DNA of 64,000 nt from Lentimicrobium saccharophilum (GTDB taxonomy: Bacteria > Bacteroidota > Bacteroidia > Bacteroidales > Lentimicrobiaceae): the NCBI RefSeq assembly GCF_001192835.1, contig NZ_DF968182.1, positions 628,349 through 692,348 on the forward strand. Direction: 5' to 3'. Shown piece after piece: positions 55,535-62,271 of this stretch. Within the stretch, counting starts at the first letter, position 1. The number at the start of each line of letters is the position of its first letter. The translations under genes and the position numbers were made by a program. The notes under the pieces are model-generated. The model saw only the letters and a list, made by a program, of their open reading frames with translations. It searched no databases and was not told where the DNA came from.

Positions 55535-56526
55535 TTTTTCTTAAAAATGATAAGATTGATCTTCAGAAATGGTACGCATTATTCAATATTTCTGAATTTG
55601 CAACTCCATTTCAAATGCCCGAATTCTATCAATTCTGTCAAGACTCAACAGGTTATAATGCCCAGGCTTTTGCTATGGAGAATGAGGGTATATATAAAGC
55701 CCTGGTAGTCGTAACAATTCAGAAGGAGGAAGGCATTAAGTCATATTTTTCCAAGCGGGGTATTGTATTTGGAGGCCCTTTACTTGAGAATATTACTACT
55801 GAAGAATTGATTTTTTTTCTTAATGAAGTATCTTCCCACCTGAATAGAAAAGTGATTTATATTGAAATGAGGAATTTCTTTGATTATTCAGCTTTCACCG
55901 ATGCATTTAAAAGTACTGGTTGGCTATATGAGCCATATCTTAATTTCAGGCTATCTCTTGAAACGTTATCAAAAGAAAGTCTCATGGGCCTTTTCACATC
56001 AGGAAGAAGACGTGAAATAAAACAATCAATGGCAGAAGGTGCAACCTACGGAAGGTCTAATGATGCAACTGAAATAAGTCAGGTTTATGAGATTCTTAAA
56101 AAGCTTTACGATCAAAGGGTGAAGCTCCCACTTCCTGCCTTGGAGTATTTTATTGGTTTGCTAAATCACCGGTTAATTCAAGTTTTTGTCGTTAAGCATG
56201 CAGGTCGGATTATTGGAGGATCGTTTTGTCCTGTTTTAGCGGGTAAAGCGATATACACGTATTATTATTGTGGAATAAGAGATTACCATAAAAAAATCTT
56301 TCCAACCCATTTGGCCGTATATGCGGCCATGGATTACGCCATTGAAAACCAAATCCCTTTCATTGATTTTATGGGAGCCGGCAAGGCAGGAATTGAATAT
56401 GGAGTCCGCGAATACAAAGCTCAGTTTGGCGGTGAAATGGTCGAATTTGGTAGATGGAAGAAGATACTAAATCCAACTCTCTATAACCTAGGGGTTTGGG
56501 GGCTTGGAATTCTCAAAAGAATCTGA
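55531..56526 (+). CDS. FemAB-like GNAT transferase
   Basis: A 331-residue protein with two GNAT-like halves, as in FemAB/BioF2-like transferases. EFATPFQMPEFYQFCQ at residues about 22-37 is the usual start. LFTSGRRREIKQSMAEGATYGRS is the R-R-x-I-K-x-A-like motif of the second domain, followed by YEILKKLYDQRVKLPLPALEYF, RIIGGSFCPVLAGKAIYTYYYCG and IPFIDFMGAGKAGIEYGVREYKAQFGGE in parts, with the K-x-x-F-G motif at the end. It overlaps the GT4 gene by 4 bases. It may move an amino acid or acyl group to a sugar amine; this is inferred. Confidence 0.83.
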   Translation: MIFLKNDKIDLQKWYALFNISEFATPFQMPEFYQFCQDSTGYNAQAFAMENEGIYKALVVVTIQKEEGIKSYFSKRGIVFGGPLLENITTEELIFFLNEVSSHLNRKVIYIEMRNFFDYSAFTDAFKSTGWLYEPYLNFRLSLETLSKESLMGLFTSGRRREIKQSMAEGATYGRSNDATEISQVYEILKKLYDQRVKLPLPALEYFIGLLNHRLIQVFVVKHAGRIIGGSFCPVLAGKAIYTYYYCGIRDYHKKIFPTHLAVYAAMDYAIENQIPFIDFMGAGKAGIEYGVREYKAQFGGEMVEFGRWKKILNPTLYNLGVWGLGILKRI

Positions 56527-56528
56527 CA

Positions 56529-57611
56529 ATGAACGTTTTGATTGACATAGGACATCCCGCCCATGTTCACCTTTTCAGACATTTTGCTGAAGAAATGCAG
56601 CAAAATGGTCATCGGATATTGTTTACCTGCAGGGAAAAAGAGTTTGAGATTTATTTACTTAATAAATATGGATTTCAGTATAAATCTTTTGGTAAAAAGT
56701 ATAAATCAGGGTTCGGTAAACTCTGGGGTTTGCTTAAGTTTGATATTAAGGAATACTTGGCAGGATTAAAATTCAAGCCCGATATATTTCTGAGCCACGG
56801 TTCCATGTATGCAGCCCATGCCGCTTTTTTACTAGGTAAACCACATATCTCATTTGAAGATACATTTAATTTTGAGCAAATACGACTTTATAAGCCTTTC
56901 ACCACTGCGATTCTGACGGCAGATTACGATCATCCTTTAAAGTCGTCAAAAGTTATTAAATATGCCGGTTATCACGAACTGGCTTATCTGCACCCCGGTC
57001 GTTTTACTCCGGATATTCATGTTTTAGAGGAACTTGGAGTAAAAGAAAATGAAAAGTATGTAATCTTACGTTTCGTATCCTGGAATGCCAGTCATGACTA
57101 TGGCCATAAAGGTATTTCTATTGGTAACAAACTTAAAGCGGTGGAGGAATTTTCAAAATACGCCCGTGTGTTTATTTCATCAGAATCAGAACTGCCCGCC
57201 GATCTGAAGAAATATAAATTTAAAATTGCACCCCACAGAATGCATGATGCAATTGCTTTTGCCGATATGCTTTTCGGAGAAAGCTCAACCATGTCGGAAG
57301 AGGCTGCAATGCTTGGGGTGCCTTCAGTATATCTATTTAATAATTCTACTTTTTATACGCAGCATCTGGAGAAAGAGTATTCACTGATGTTCAACTTTTC
57401 TGAATCTGAACAAGATCAACAGAAAGCCATAGAAAAAGGGATTGAGTTGTTGCAAATGCCTGGTTTGAAGGAAGAATGGAAGAAACGCAGGGATAGAATG
57501 CTTGCAGAAAAAATCGATGTCACCGCCTTTCTGGTCTGGTTTATCGAAAACTACCCTGAGAGCAAGCGGATTATGCAGGAGAATCCGGAGTATCAGTATA
57601 GGTTTAAGTAG
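56529..57611 (+). CDS. DUF354 protein (UDP-GlcNAc 2-epimerase/GT-B-like fold)
   Basis: A 360-residue DUF354 family protein, predicted to have the GT-B-like double Rossmann fold of UDP-N-acetylglucosamine 2-epimerase. Features are NVLIDIGHPAHVHLFRHFAEEM at the N-terminus, FKPDIFLSHGSMYAAHAAFLLGKPHISFEDTF in parts, YVILRFVSWNASHDYGHKG, and FADMLFGESSTMSEEAAMLGVPSVYLF, the C-terminal binding site. The open frame begins at 56,496 inside the previous gene, but ATG at 56,529 gives the conserved start. Its role in the locus is unknown; a sugar-nucleotide epimerase or transferase is plausible. The stop codon is already part of the following GTGAGT repeat. Confidence 0.87.
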   Translation: MNVLIDIGHPAHVHLFRHFAEEMQQNGHRILFTCREKEFEIYLLNKYGFQYKSFGKKYKSGFGKLWGLLKFDIKEYLAGLKFKPDIFLSHGSMYAAHAAFLLGKPHISFEDTFNFEQIRLYKPFTTAILTADYDHPLKSSKVIKYAGYHELAYLHPGRFTPDIHVLEELGVKENEKYVILRFVSWNASHDYGHKGISIGNKLKAVEEFSKYARVFISSESELPADLKKYKFKIAPHRMHDAIAFADMLFGESSTMSEEAAMLGVPSVYLFNNSTFYTQHLEKEYSLMFNFSESEQDQQKAIEKGIELLQMPGLKEEWKKRRDRMLAEKIDVTAFLVWFIENYPESKRIMQENPEYQYRFK

Positions 57612-57780
57612 TGAGTTGTGAGTAGTGAGTTATGAGTAGTGAGTAGTGAGTTGTGAGTGGTGAGTAGTGAGTGGTGAGTGGTGAGTAGTGAGTGGTGAGA
57701 AGAGAGTAGAGAGTAGAGAGTAGTGAGTGGTGAGTGGTGAGTGGTGAGTAATGAGTAGTGAGTTGTGAGTGGTGAGAATC
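57605..57780. repeat. GTGAGTAGTGAGTT simple repeat upstream of a four-helix-bundle gene
   Basis: About 175 bases of degenerate 7- to 10-base words (GTGAGTAGTGAGTTGTGAGT) in forward orientation. The reverse strand gives an 84-codon frame rich in LTTHYSPL, which is an artefact of the repeat. Confidence 0.9.
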
Positions 57781-57816
57781 GACTTTATTTATTAAAATAC
57801 ACAAAATCAATACGAT

Positions 57817-58191
57817 ATGGCAGTTATTAAAAGTTTCAGGGATTTGATAGTATATCAAAAGGCCTTCAGGCTGGCAATGGAAATTTTTGAGATTTCAAAA
57901 ACATTTCCTAAAGAAGAGAAATATTCATTAACAGACCAGATACGCAGATCTTCCAGGTCGGTTACTACAAATATAGCCGAAGGTTGGGCAAAGAAGATCT
58001 ATCCAAAACATTTTGTCAGTAAGCTTACGGATTCATTAGGGGAAGAATATGAAACGGAAGTCTGGCTTGCTTTTTCGGTCGAATGCAAATACATTGAACC
58101 TGAAAAATATGAGTATTTCATGCATGAATACGAAGAAGTGCGAAAAATGTTGATTTCTATGATCAATACACCTGAGAAATTTTGCAAGTGA
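57817..58191 (+). CDS. Four-helix-bundle (S23/bAvd-like) protein
   Basis: A 124-residue four-helix-bundle protein of standard length. The signature blocks are SFRDLIVYQKAFRLAMEIF (residues 6-24), YSLTDQIRRSSRSVTTNIAEGW and the closing helices EYEEVRKMLISMINTP. The conserved D-Q-I-R-R-S-x-x-S-V-x-x-N-I-A-E-G-W motif is fully intact. It is a different sub-type from the protein at 39,708, which lacks the R-R-S part. The last codon and stop (AAG TGA) already belong to a GTGAGAAGTGAG repeat, and repeats of the same type lie 36 bases upstream. Known relatives sit in rRNA intervening sequences or retroelements, neither of which is present. Function unknown. Confidence 0.9.
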   Translation: MAVIKSFRDLIVYQKAFRLAMEIFEISKTFPKEEKYSLTDQIRRSSRSVTTNIAEGWAKKIYPKHFVSKLTDSLGEEYETEVWLAFSVECKYIEPEKYEYFMHEYEEVRKMLISMINTPEKFCK

Positions 58192-58690
58192 GAAGTGAGT
58201 TATGAGTAGTGAGAAGTGAGTTATGAGTAGTGAGAAGTGAGTTATGAGTTATGAGAAGTGAGTTATGAGTTATGAGAAGTGAGTTATGAGTTATGAGAAG
58301 TGAGTTATGAGAAGTGAGTTATGAGTAGTGAGTTATGAGTAGTGAGTTATGAGTAGTGAGTTATGAGTAGTGAGTTATGAGTAGTGAGTTATGAGTTATG
58401 AGAAGTGAGTTATGAGTTATGAGAAGTGAGTTATGAGTTATGAGAAGTGTGTTATGAGTTATGAGAAGTGAGTTATGAATATTGCGCAGCGGGTTGCGAG
58501 TATTGGGTTATGTGTTGTCGGTATGGCGCAGTGAGTTATGAATATTGAGAAGTGTGTTATGAATATTGCACTGTGAGTTGTGAATATTGGATTATGAGTT
58601 GTCGGTATTGCGCAGCGGGTTGCGAGTATAGGTTTTGAGTCGGGAGTAATGAGTAGTGAGTAGTGAGTTATGAGTAATGAGTAATGCTTA
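58185..58690. repeat. GTGAGTTATGAGAAGTGAG simple repeat downstream of the gene
   Basis: About 500 bases of forward repeats, regular up to about 58,480, then degenerate with two copies of ATTGCGCAGCGGGTTGCGAG (near 58,482 and 58,606). Confidence 0.9.
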
Positions 58691-59020
58691 TTTCATGTTT
58701 TATGATAATGAAATTGAATTATGAAATGACCGATTAATCTGTAAAGAAGGAAACTCACAACTCACCGCTCAGAATTCCGATGATTAAACTGAATCATGAA
58801 ATAAACGATTCATCTGAAAAGAACGAAACTCACGACTCACAACTCACCGCTCAGAATTGCGATGATGAAACTGAATCATGAAATGACCGATTAATCTGTA
58901 AAGAAGGAAACTCACGACTCACAACTCACCGCTAAGAATTCCGATGATGAAACTGAATTATGAAATGAACGATTCATCTGAATAGAATGAAACTCACGAC
59001 TCACGACTCACAACTCATCA
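58690..59020. repeat. Alternating A-B satellite with inverted ACTCAC repeats
   Basis: Four units of about 75-85 bases. Units 1 and 3 carry TGACCGATTAATCTGTAAAG and units 2 and 4 carry AACGATTCATCTGAA, so the array is a higher-order (AB)2 repeat. Each unit also contains GAAACTCACGACTCACAACT, the reverse complement of the GTGAGTTGTGAG repeats upstream. Confidence 0.85.
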
Positions 59021-59044
59021 CTTGAAAAATATGCTGCTTTTTGT

Positions 59045-59052
59045 TACCTTTG
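59045..59052 (+). promoter_or_regulatory. Bacteroidota promoter (TTG, 20-nt spacer, TACCTTTG)
   Basis: TACCTTTG fits the -7 consensus and a TTG at 59,022-59,024 lies exactly 20 bases upstream as the -33 element. It sits right after the satellite array. A short 11-codon frame starts at 59,081 (MIKANFRKTFR); its status is unclear. Confidence 0.5.
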
Positions 59053-59200
59053 TGAAACCTAAACTCCAACACAGGGGATAATGATAAAAGCCAATTTTCG
59101 AAAAACTTTCAGGTAATTTCTGATAGGGTATAATGGGAATTAGCCGCCTGGTGATTTCATGATTATTTTTTTTAGTTGAACTTTTTTGTGAATAATTGCT

Positions 59201-59208
59201 TAAATTTG
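59201..59208 (+). promoter_or_regulatory. Bacteroidota -7 box (TAAATTTG) for the first toxin-antitoxin-like pair
   Basis: TAAATTTG fits TAnnTTTG and lies 18 bases before the ATG of the small upstream gene; TTG at 59,176-59,178 is a possible -33 element (22-base spacer). Confidence 0.5.
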
Positions 59209-59226
59209 TAACAGACCTGGAAAGTC

Positions 59227-59400
59227 ATGAGCAATAGAGAAATTAAGAAATTTGATGCCGTTATAAAGGCGTATGGTAAGAAAATAGCCGGCAATAAAAA
59301 AGCCTCGGAAAAGCTGTTAAAGGATATTGGAGTAATTACCGAGAAGGGTAATGTGCGCAAACCTTACAAGGAATTATGTACAGTATCAGACAAGGACTGA
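59227..59400 (+). CDS. Putative 57-residue antitoxin
   Basis: A small basic gene missed by length cut-offs. The product begins MSNREIKKFDAVIKAYGKK, is lysine-rich and helical, and contains KASEKLLKDIGVITEKGNV, a form (K-x-x-A-x-x-x-L-x-x-x-G-I-[IV]-T-E-x-G) that I associate with small partners preceding PARP-fold toxin-like genes. It has its own promoter box 18 bases upstream, and its last 25 bases overlap the start of the ADP-ribosyltransferase-like gene, the usual antitoxin-first arrangement with translational coupling. The role is inferred from size, overlap and the partner; it is not a named family to my knowledge. Confidence 0.6.
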   Translation: MSNREIKKFDAVIKAYGKKIAGNKKASEKLLKDIGVITEKGNVRKPYKELCTVSDKD

Positions 59401-59993
59401 TTCTGGGTTTTCATGGTTGCGACAGGCAGGTTGCTGAAGATGTGATCAACAGCAGGTCAGATTTACGTCAAAGCATAAATTCGTATGACTGGCTGGGTCA
59501 CGGTGTTTATTTCTGGGAAAACAGCGTATCCAGGGCTATGGAATTTGCTGAATTTCTAAAAGAGAGCCCCGGAAGGTCCAGGCATCCGATTAAAGACCCT
59601 GCTGTAATCGGAGCAGTCATTCACCCCGGCTTTTGTTTCGATTTGGTTGATTATCAAAACCTGTGTCTTTTAAAGTCTGGTTTTGAAGTTTTCAAATCTG
59701 CCTGGGAGACTTCCGGTAAAATACTTCCGGCAAACAGGAACACGGGTAGTGGCGATGATCTCTTATTACGGGATCTGGATTGTGCTGTAATAGAAGTAAT
59801 TCATCAGATCAGAAAAGAATCGGATGAGCCGCAGTTTGATTCTGTGAGGGGGGTGTTTTGGGAAGGGGATTACCTTTATCCCAATGCCGGTTTTAAGCAA
59901 AAGAATCATGTCCAGCTTTGCGTGAGAAATCCAAATTGCATCAAAGGGTATTTTCTTCCACGCTCGCTAAATAGTTCCTTCTCAAAAGTTTAA
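59376..59993 (+). CDS. ADP-ribosyltransferase-like (PARP-fold) putative toxin
   Basis: A 205-residue protein with the pattern of bacterial PARP-fold toxins. Near the N-terminus GFHGCDRQVAEDVI matches the first motif (a His in the Y/F-H-G/A-T/C turn). SYDWLGHGVYFWENSVSRAM at residues about 36-55 matches the second motif, with a G-x-Y-F strand Tyr and a following helix. Near the C-terminus NHVQLCVRNPNCIKGYF is a likely third motif with Gln in place of Glu. Enzymes of this type transfer ADP-ribose from NAD to protein, RNA or DNA targets. The start ATG overlaps a small upstream gene. The target and the activity are unproven. Confidence 0.65.
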   Translation: MYSIRQGLILGFHGCDRQVAEDVINSRSDLRQSINSYDWLGHGVYFWENSVSRAMEFAEFLKESPGRSRHPIKDPAVIGAVIHPGFCFDLVDYQNLCLLKSGFEVFKSAWETSGKILPANRNTGSGDDLLLRDLDCAVIEVIHQIRKESDEPQFDSVRGVFWEGDYLYPNAGFKQKNHVQLCVRNPNCIKGYFLPRSLNSSFSKV

Positions 59994-60097
59994 TTGTGAT
60001 GCTTTAATTGGAAAGCATAGAATTCTGAGTTTTTATAATGTTCAGTTTTTTGCAATTACGGTTTTTGGTTTTACCTGTGCCTGACTAAATTTGAAAA

Positions 60098-60958
60098 ATG
60101 GACTTCACATTAAGAATCTACAAAGAAATGCTTACCGCCCTGCAAACGCAGGGTTTTTCATTTCAAACTTTCGCGGACTACAGCGAGGATAAGGTTAAGG
60201 CTAAGGTTGAGGTTAAGGTTAAGGGAGATGCTGCTCAACCTCAGCCTGAACCTCAACCTTTGATTCTTCTGCGTCACGATGTGGACCTGCTGCCGGGCAA
60301 CAGTCTGGCCACGGCCAAGCTGGAGCACGCGCTGGGCATCAAAGGGTCATATTACTTCAGGGCGGTGCCGGAGAGCTGGGCCGAGCGGATTATCCGGGAA
60401 ATTGCCGGGCTGGGCCATGAGATCGGGTATCATTACGAGTCCCTCACCACCTGCAACGGCGATATGGAAAAGGCTTACCATGATTTTACCGCCAACCTGG
60501 AGAAACTGCGCCGCCTGGCGCCGGTAAGCACCATCTGCATGCACGGCAGTCCCCGCTCGCCCTGGGACAGCAAAGACCTCTGGAAGCACTATGATTACCG
60601 TTCCCTGGGCATTACCGGGGAGCCTTATTTCGACACAGACTTCAGCGAGTTCTTCTACCTCACCGACACCGGTCGCCGCTGGGATGGCTGGAAGTTCAGC
60701 GTGCGCGATAAAATCCCCGTGCACCAGGACCGCTGGATAGCACAGGGGCTGGTTTTTCAGCATACCGGCGATATTATCAACGCCGCCCGTACAGGCACCC
60801 TGCCCCCCCGCGTGATGATCACCGTGCATCCCCAGCGCTGGAACGACGCCTTTCTGCCCTGGGCGAAGGAGCTGCTGTGGCAGAATGTGAAGAATCAGGG
60901 GAAGTTGGTGTTGTTGGCAATGAGAAGTAAGAAGAAGGAAGTAAGAAGTGAGAAGTAG
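60098..60958 (+). CDS. Polysaccharide deacetylase-like protein
   Basis: A 286-residue protein of the NodB-like carbohydrate esterase fold. LILLRHDVDLLPGNSLATAKLEH contains the metal Asp pair (HDVD), GIKGSYYFRAVPE is the following strand, LGHEIGYHYESL provides the His ligands, and VSTICMHGSPRSPWD follows. GLVFQHTGDI and RVMITVHPQRWND form the C-terminal half. A low-complexity insertion of about 25 residues (KVKAKVEVKVK and PQPEPQP) lies between the N-terminal helix and the catalytic domain, encoded by an imperfect AAGGTT inverted repeat at 60,191-60,260. It is paralogous to the gene starting at 63,477. The substrate is unknown; surface glycan modification is likely. Confidence 0.83.
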   Translation: MDFTLRIYKEMLTALQTQGFSFQTFADYSEDKVKAKVEVKVKGDAAQPQPEPQPLILLRHDVDLLPGNSLATAKLEHALGIKGSYYFRAVPESWAERIIREIAGLGHEIGYHYESLTTCNGDMEKAYHDFTANLEKLRRLAPVSTICMHGSPRSPWDSKDLWKHYDYRSLGITGEPYFDTDFSEFFYLTDTGRRWDGWKFSVRDKIPVHQDRWIAQGLVFQHTGDIINAARTGTLPPRVMITVHPQRWNDAFLPWAKELLWQNVKNQGKLVLLAMRSKKKEVRSEK

Positions 60959-61083
60959 GAAGTAAGAAGTGAGAAGTAGGAAGTTAAAAGTGAGTAGTGA
61001 GGAAGAGAGGGATTCGCCTGACTGTAGTACCACCCGGTCAGGGGAGTAGGATCCTCCTGACAGGTTTACTTCTGATCTGTCAG
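60930..61083. repeat. AAGTAAGAAGTGAG simple repeat and family A hairpin
   Basis: The simple repeat starts inside the last codons of the deacetylase-like gene (SKKKEVRSEK is repeat-encoded) and runs to about 61,000. A family A hairpin follows at 61,057-61,083 with arms CTGACAGGTT and GATCTGTCAG; the outer seven pairs are intact. Confidence 0.75.
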
Positions 61084-61091
61084 GTGTGTAA

Positions 61092-61271
61092 ACGACGATT
61101 AATCCACAGATACGCGGGGGCATGCTTACGCGTGAGCAGGCCATGGCCCTGATAGAGGAAGACAACCGGCCCCGTTATGAAACCCTGCGCTGGTATCTGG
61201 AGATTATCGGCTTGGATTTTGCCAAAGTGATCAGGACAGTCAATGCCATTCCGAAACTTTATCAGGTATAA
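61092..61271 (+). pseudogene. C-terminal remnant of an N-acetyl sugar amidotransferase
   Basis: A frame open from 61,092 to TAA at 61,271 reads INPQIRGGMLTREQAMALIEE and then YETLRWYLEIIGLDFAKVI in parts. This matches the C-terminal helices of N-acetyl sugar amidotransferases (WbpG/PseA-like, [IR]-x-x-G-x-x-T-R-E-x-A). An ATG at 61,122 gives 49 codons. The catalytic PP-loop part is absent, and the frame is cut just where a family A repeat ends, suggesting repeat-associated deletion. Confidence 0.6.
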
Positions 61272-61354
61272 GGTAACCGTATCATTGAATATTTATGGCA
61301 TCAGCCCATTTGGCTTGTCACAAGTAATTAAATATCAATTATATATAATGGTAT

Positions 61355-61912
61355 ATGGAAACGACGGGGCATCATACCTGTAGCAAAAGAAATGGTAGAT
61401 CATATATTCTGGATCATGCGCCTTTTTTTGCCGGATTTAACGAAAAGACACATCGCTTGCAGTTTTTGGGTGCGGGTTATTATTTTTGGGACGACAACAT
61501 TGAAATGGCCACCAAATGGGGTGAAGATCATTATAATAACGAATACTGCATTCTGGAATGCAAATTGAATATGCCGGGCGGCATTTTTCTAGATCTGGTG
61601 GGCAACAGAAGCCACATGCGCTATTTCCGGAATGTAGCTGTAAAATATGCTGAATCAGGGTATGCCCGTGAAAAATGGTCCCTGGGTTCATTTATAGAAC
61701 ATCTGAAAATGCTTGAAAAGGACAGGCCGGGGATATTTCCTTTTAAAGTGATACGGGCAGTAGATCTGTTGCCGCGCGATGAACATTCAAAATGGTACTT
61801 TGTTTCAGGTAAAAGGAACTATACCTTGTTAGATCCGCGCATAGTTATTTGTATTACAGAGAAGAATGCGCTAATTTTGCAATCGAAAAAAATTGTTTAT
61901 GAGTCTCTGTAA
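61355..61912 (+). CDS. ADP-ribosyltransferase-like putative toxin of a TAC-like operon
   Basis: A 185-residue protein related to the one at 59,376. The shared blocks are the N-terminal His motif (TGHHTCSKRNGRSYIL), FLGAGYYFWDDNIEMATKWG for the second motif, CILECKLNMPGGIFLDLVGN (in the first protein AVIGAVIHPGFCFDLVD), and a C-terminal DPRIVICITEKNALI strand. The pattern is that of PARP-fold ADP-ribosyltransferase toxins, though the catalytic third residue cannot be fixed by eye. The gene is followed with a 14-base overlap by a putative antitoxin and then a SecB-like chaperone gene. The role as a toxin is inferred. Confidence 0.65.
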   Translation: METTGHHTCSKRNGRSYILDHAPFFAGFNEKTHRLQFLGAGYYFWDDNIEMATKWGEDHYNNEYCILECKLNMPGGIFLDLVGNRSHMRYFRNVAVKYAESGYAREKWSLGSFIEHLKMLEKDRPGIFPFKVIRAVDLLPRDEHSKWYFVSGKRNYTLLDPRIVICITEKNALILQSKKIVYESL

Positions 61913-62267
61913 AGAGATTCGGGAGGCTGCCATGGATGTCTTTGAAAAATCACTTCAACTGCTGGATGATTACTTTGTCAATACCGACCCTTCGGTAGTG
62001 GAGGAGCAATTGGCAAAGATCGACAGCCTGCATGTGGATGGCCCCGCCCCGGATGAGTATTTTGCTGAATTCACACTCGGATATCCCTGCGAAGCATGGT
62101 TTCAAACCAATGAAACGGTGTTTCAAACATTGAATTATGAAGTTAAAGACCTGAGTTTTTTATCTGAGTCTTTTAACCTTCTCAACAAGCCGATTTGCAA
62201 ACAGCAATTTAATAGCAATCTGGCCGAGGAATTCGGGCAGCAGGATAACATTTACAAGGCCGCCTGA
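61899..62267 (+). CDS. Putative antitoxin of the TAC-like operon
   Basis: A 122-residue acidic protein beginning MSLCKEIREAAMDVFEKSL. Residues about 20-60 (DDYFVNTDPSVVEEQLAKIDS, then VDGPAPDEYFAEF) form a helical dimer-like segment with the D-P-x-x-x-x-x-x-L-x-x-I-D form. The C-terminal 40 residues (SESFNLLNKPICKQQFNSNLA and on) are hydrophobic and polar in alternation, as expected for a chaperone-addiction tail. ATG at 61,899 overlaps the toxin-like gene by 14 bases; TTG at 61,893 and ATG at 61,932 are alternatives. The SecB-like gene follows after four bases. I do not recognise a named family; the role is inferred from position. Confidence 0.55.
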   Translation: MSLCKEIREAAMDVFEKSLQLLDDYFVNTDPSVVEEQLAKIDSLHVDGPAPDEYFAEFTLGYPCEAWFQTNETVFQTLNYEVKDLSFLSESFNLLNKPICKQQFNSNLAEEFGQQDNIYKAA

Positions 62268-62271
62268 TATT

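Noticed and set aside
57604-57858. Minus-strand 84-codon frame rich in LTTHYSPL
   Set aside because: It is the translation of the GTGAGTAGTGAGT simple repeat and overlaps the start of a real gene on the other strand.
39708-58191. Four-helix-bundle proteins as 23S rRNA intervening-sequence proteins
   Set aside because: No rRNA gene is present in the window.
58185-59020. Possible CRISPR array
   Set aside because: The repeats are contiguous short words without unique spacers of constant length, and no cas gene is present.
61893-61898. TTG at 61,893 as the start of the putative antitoxin
   Set aside because: ATG at 61,899 is two codons downstream and is the stronger codon; both give nearly the same protein.
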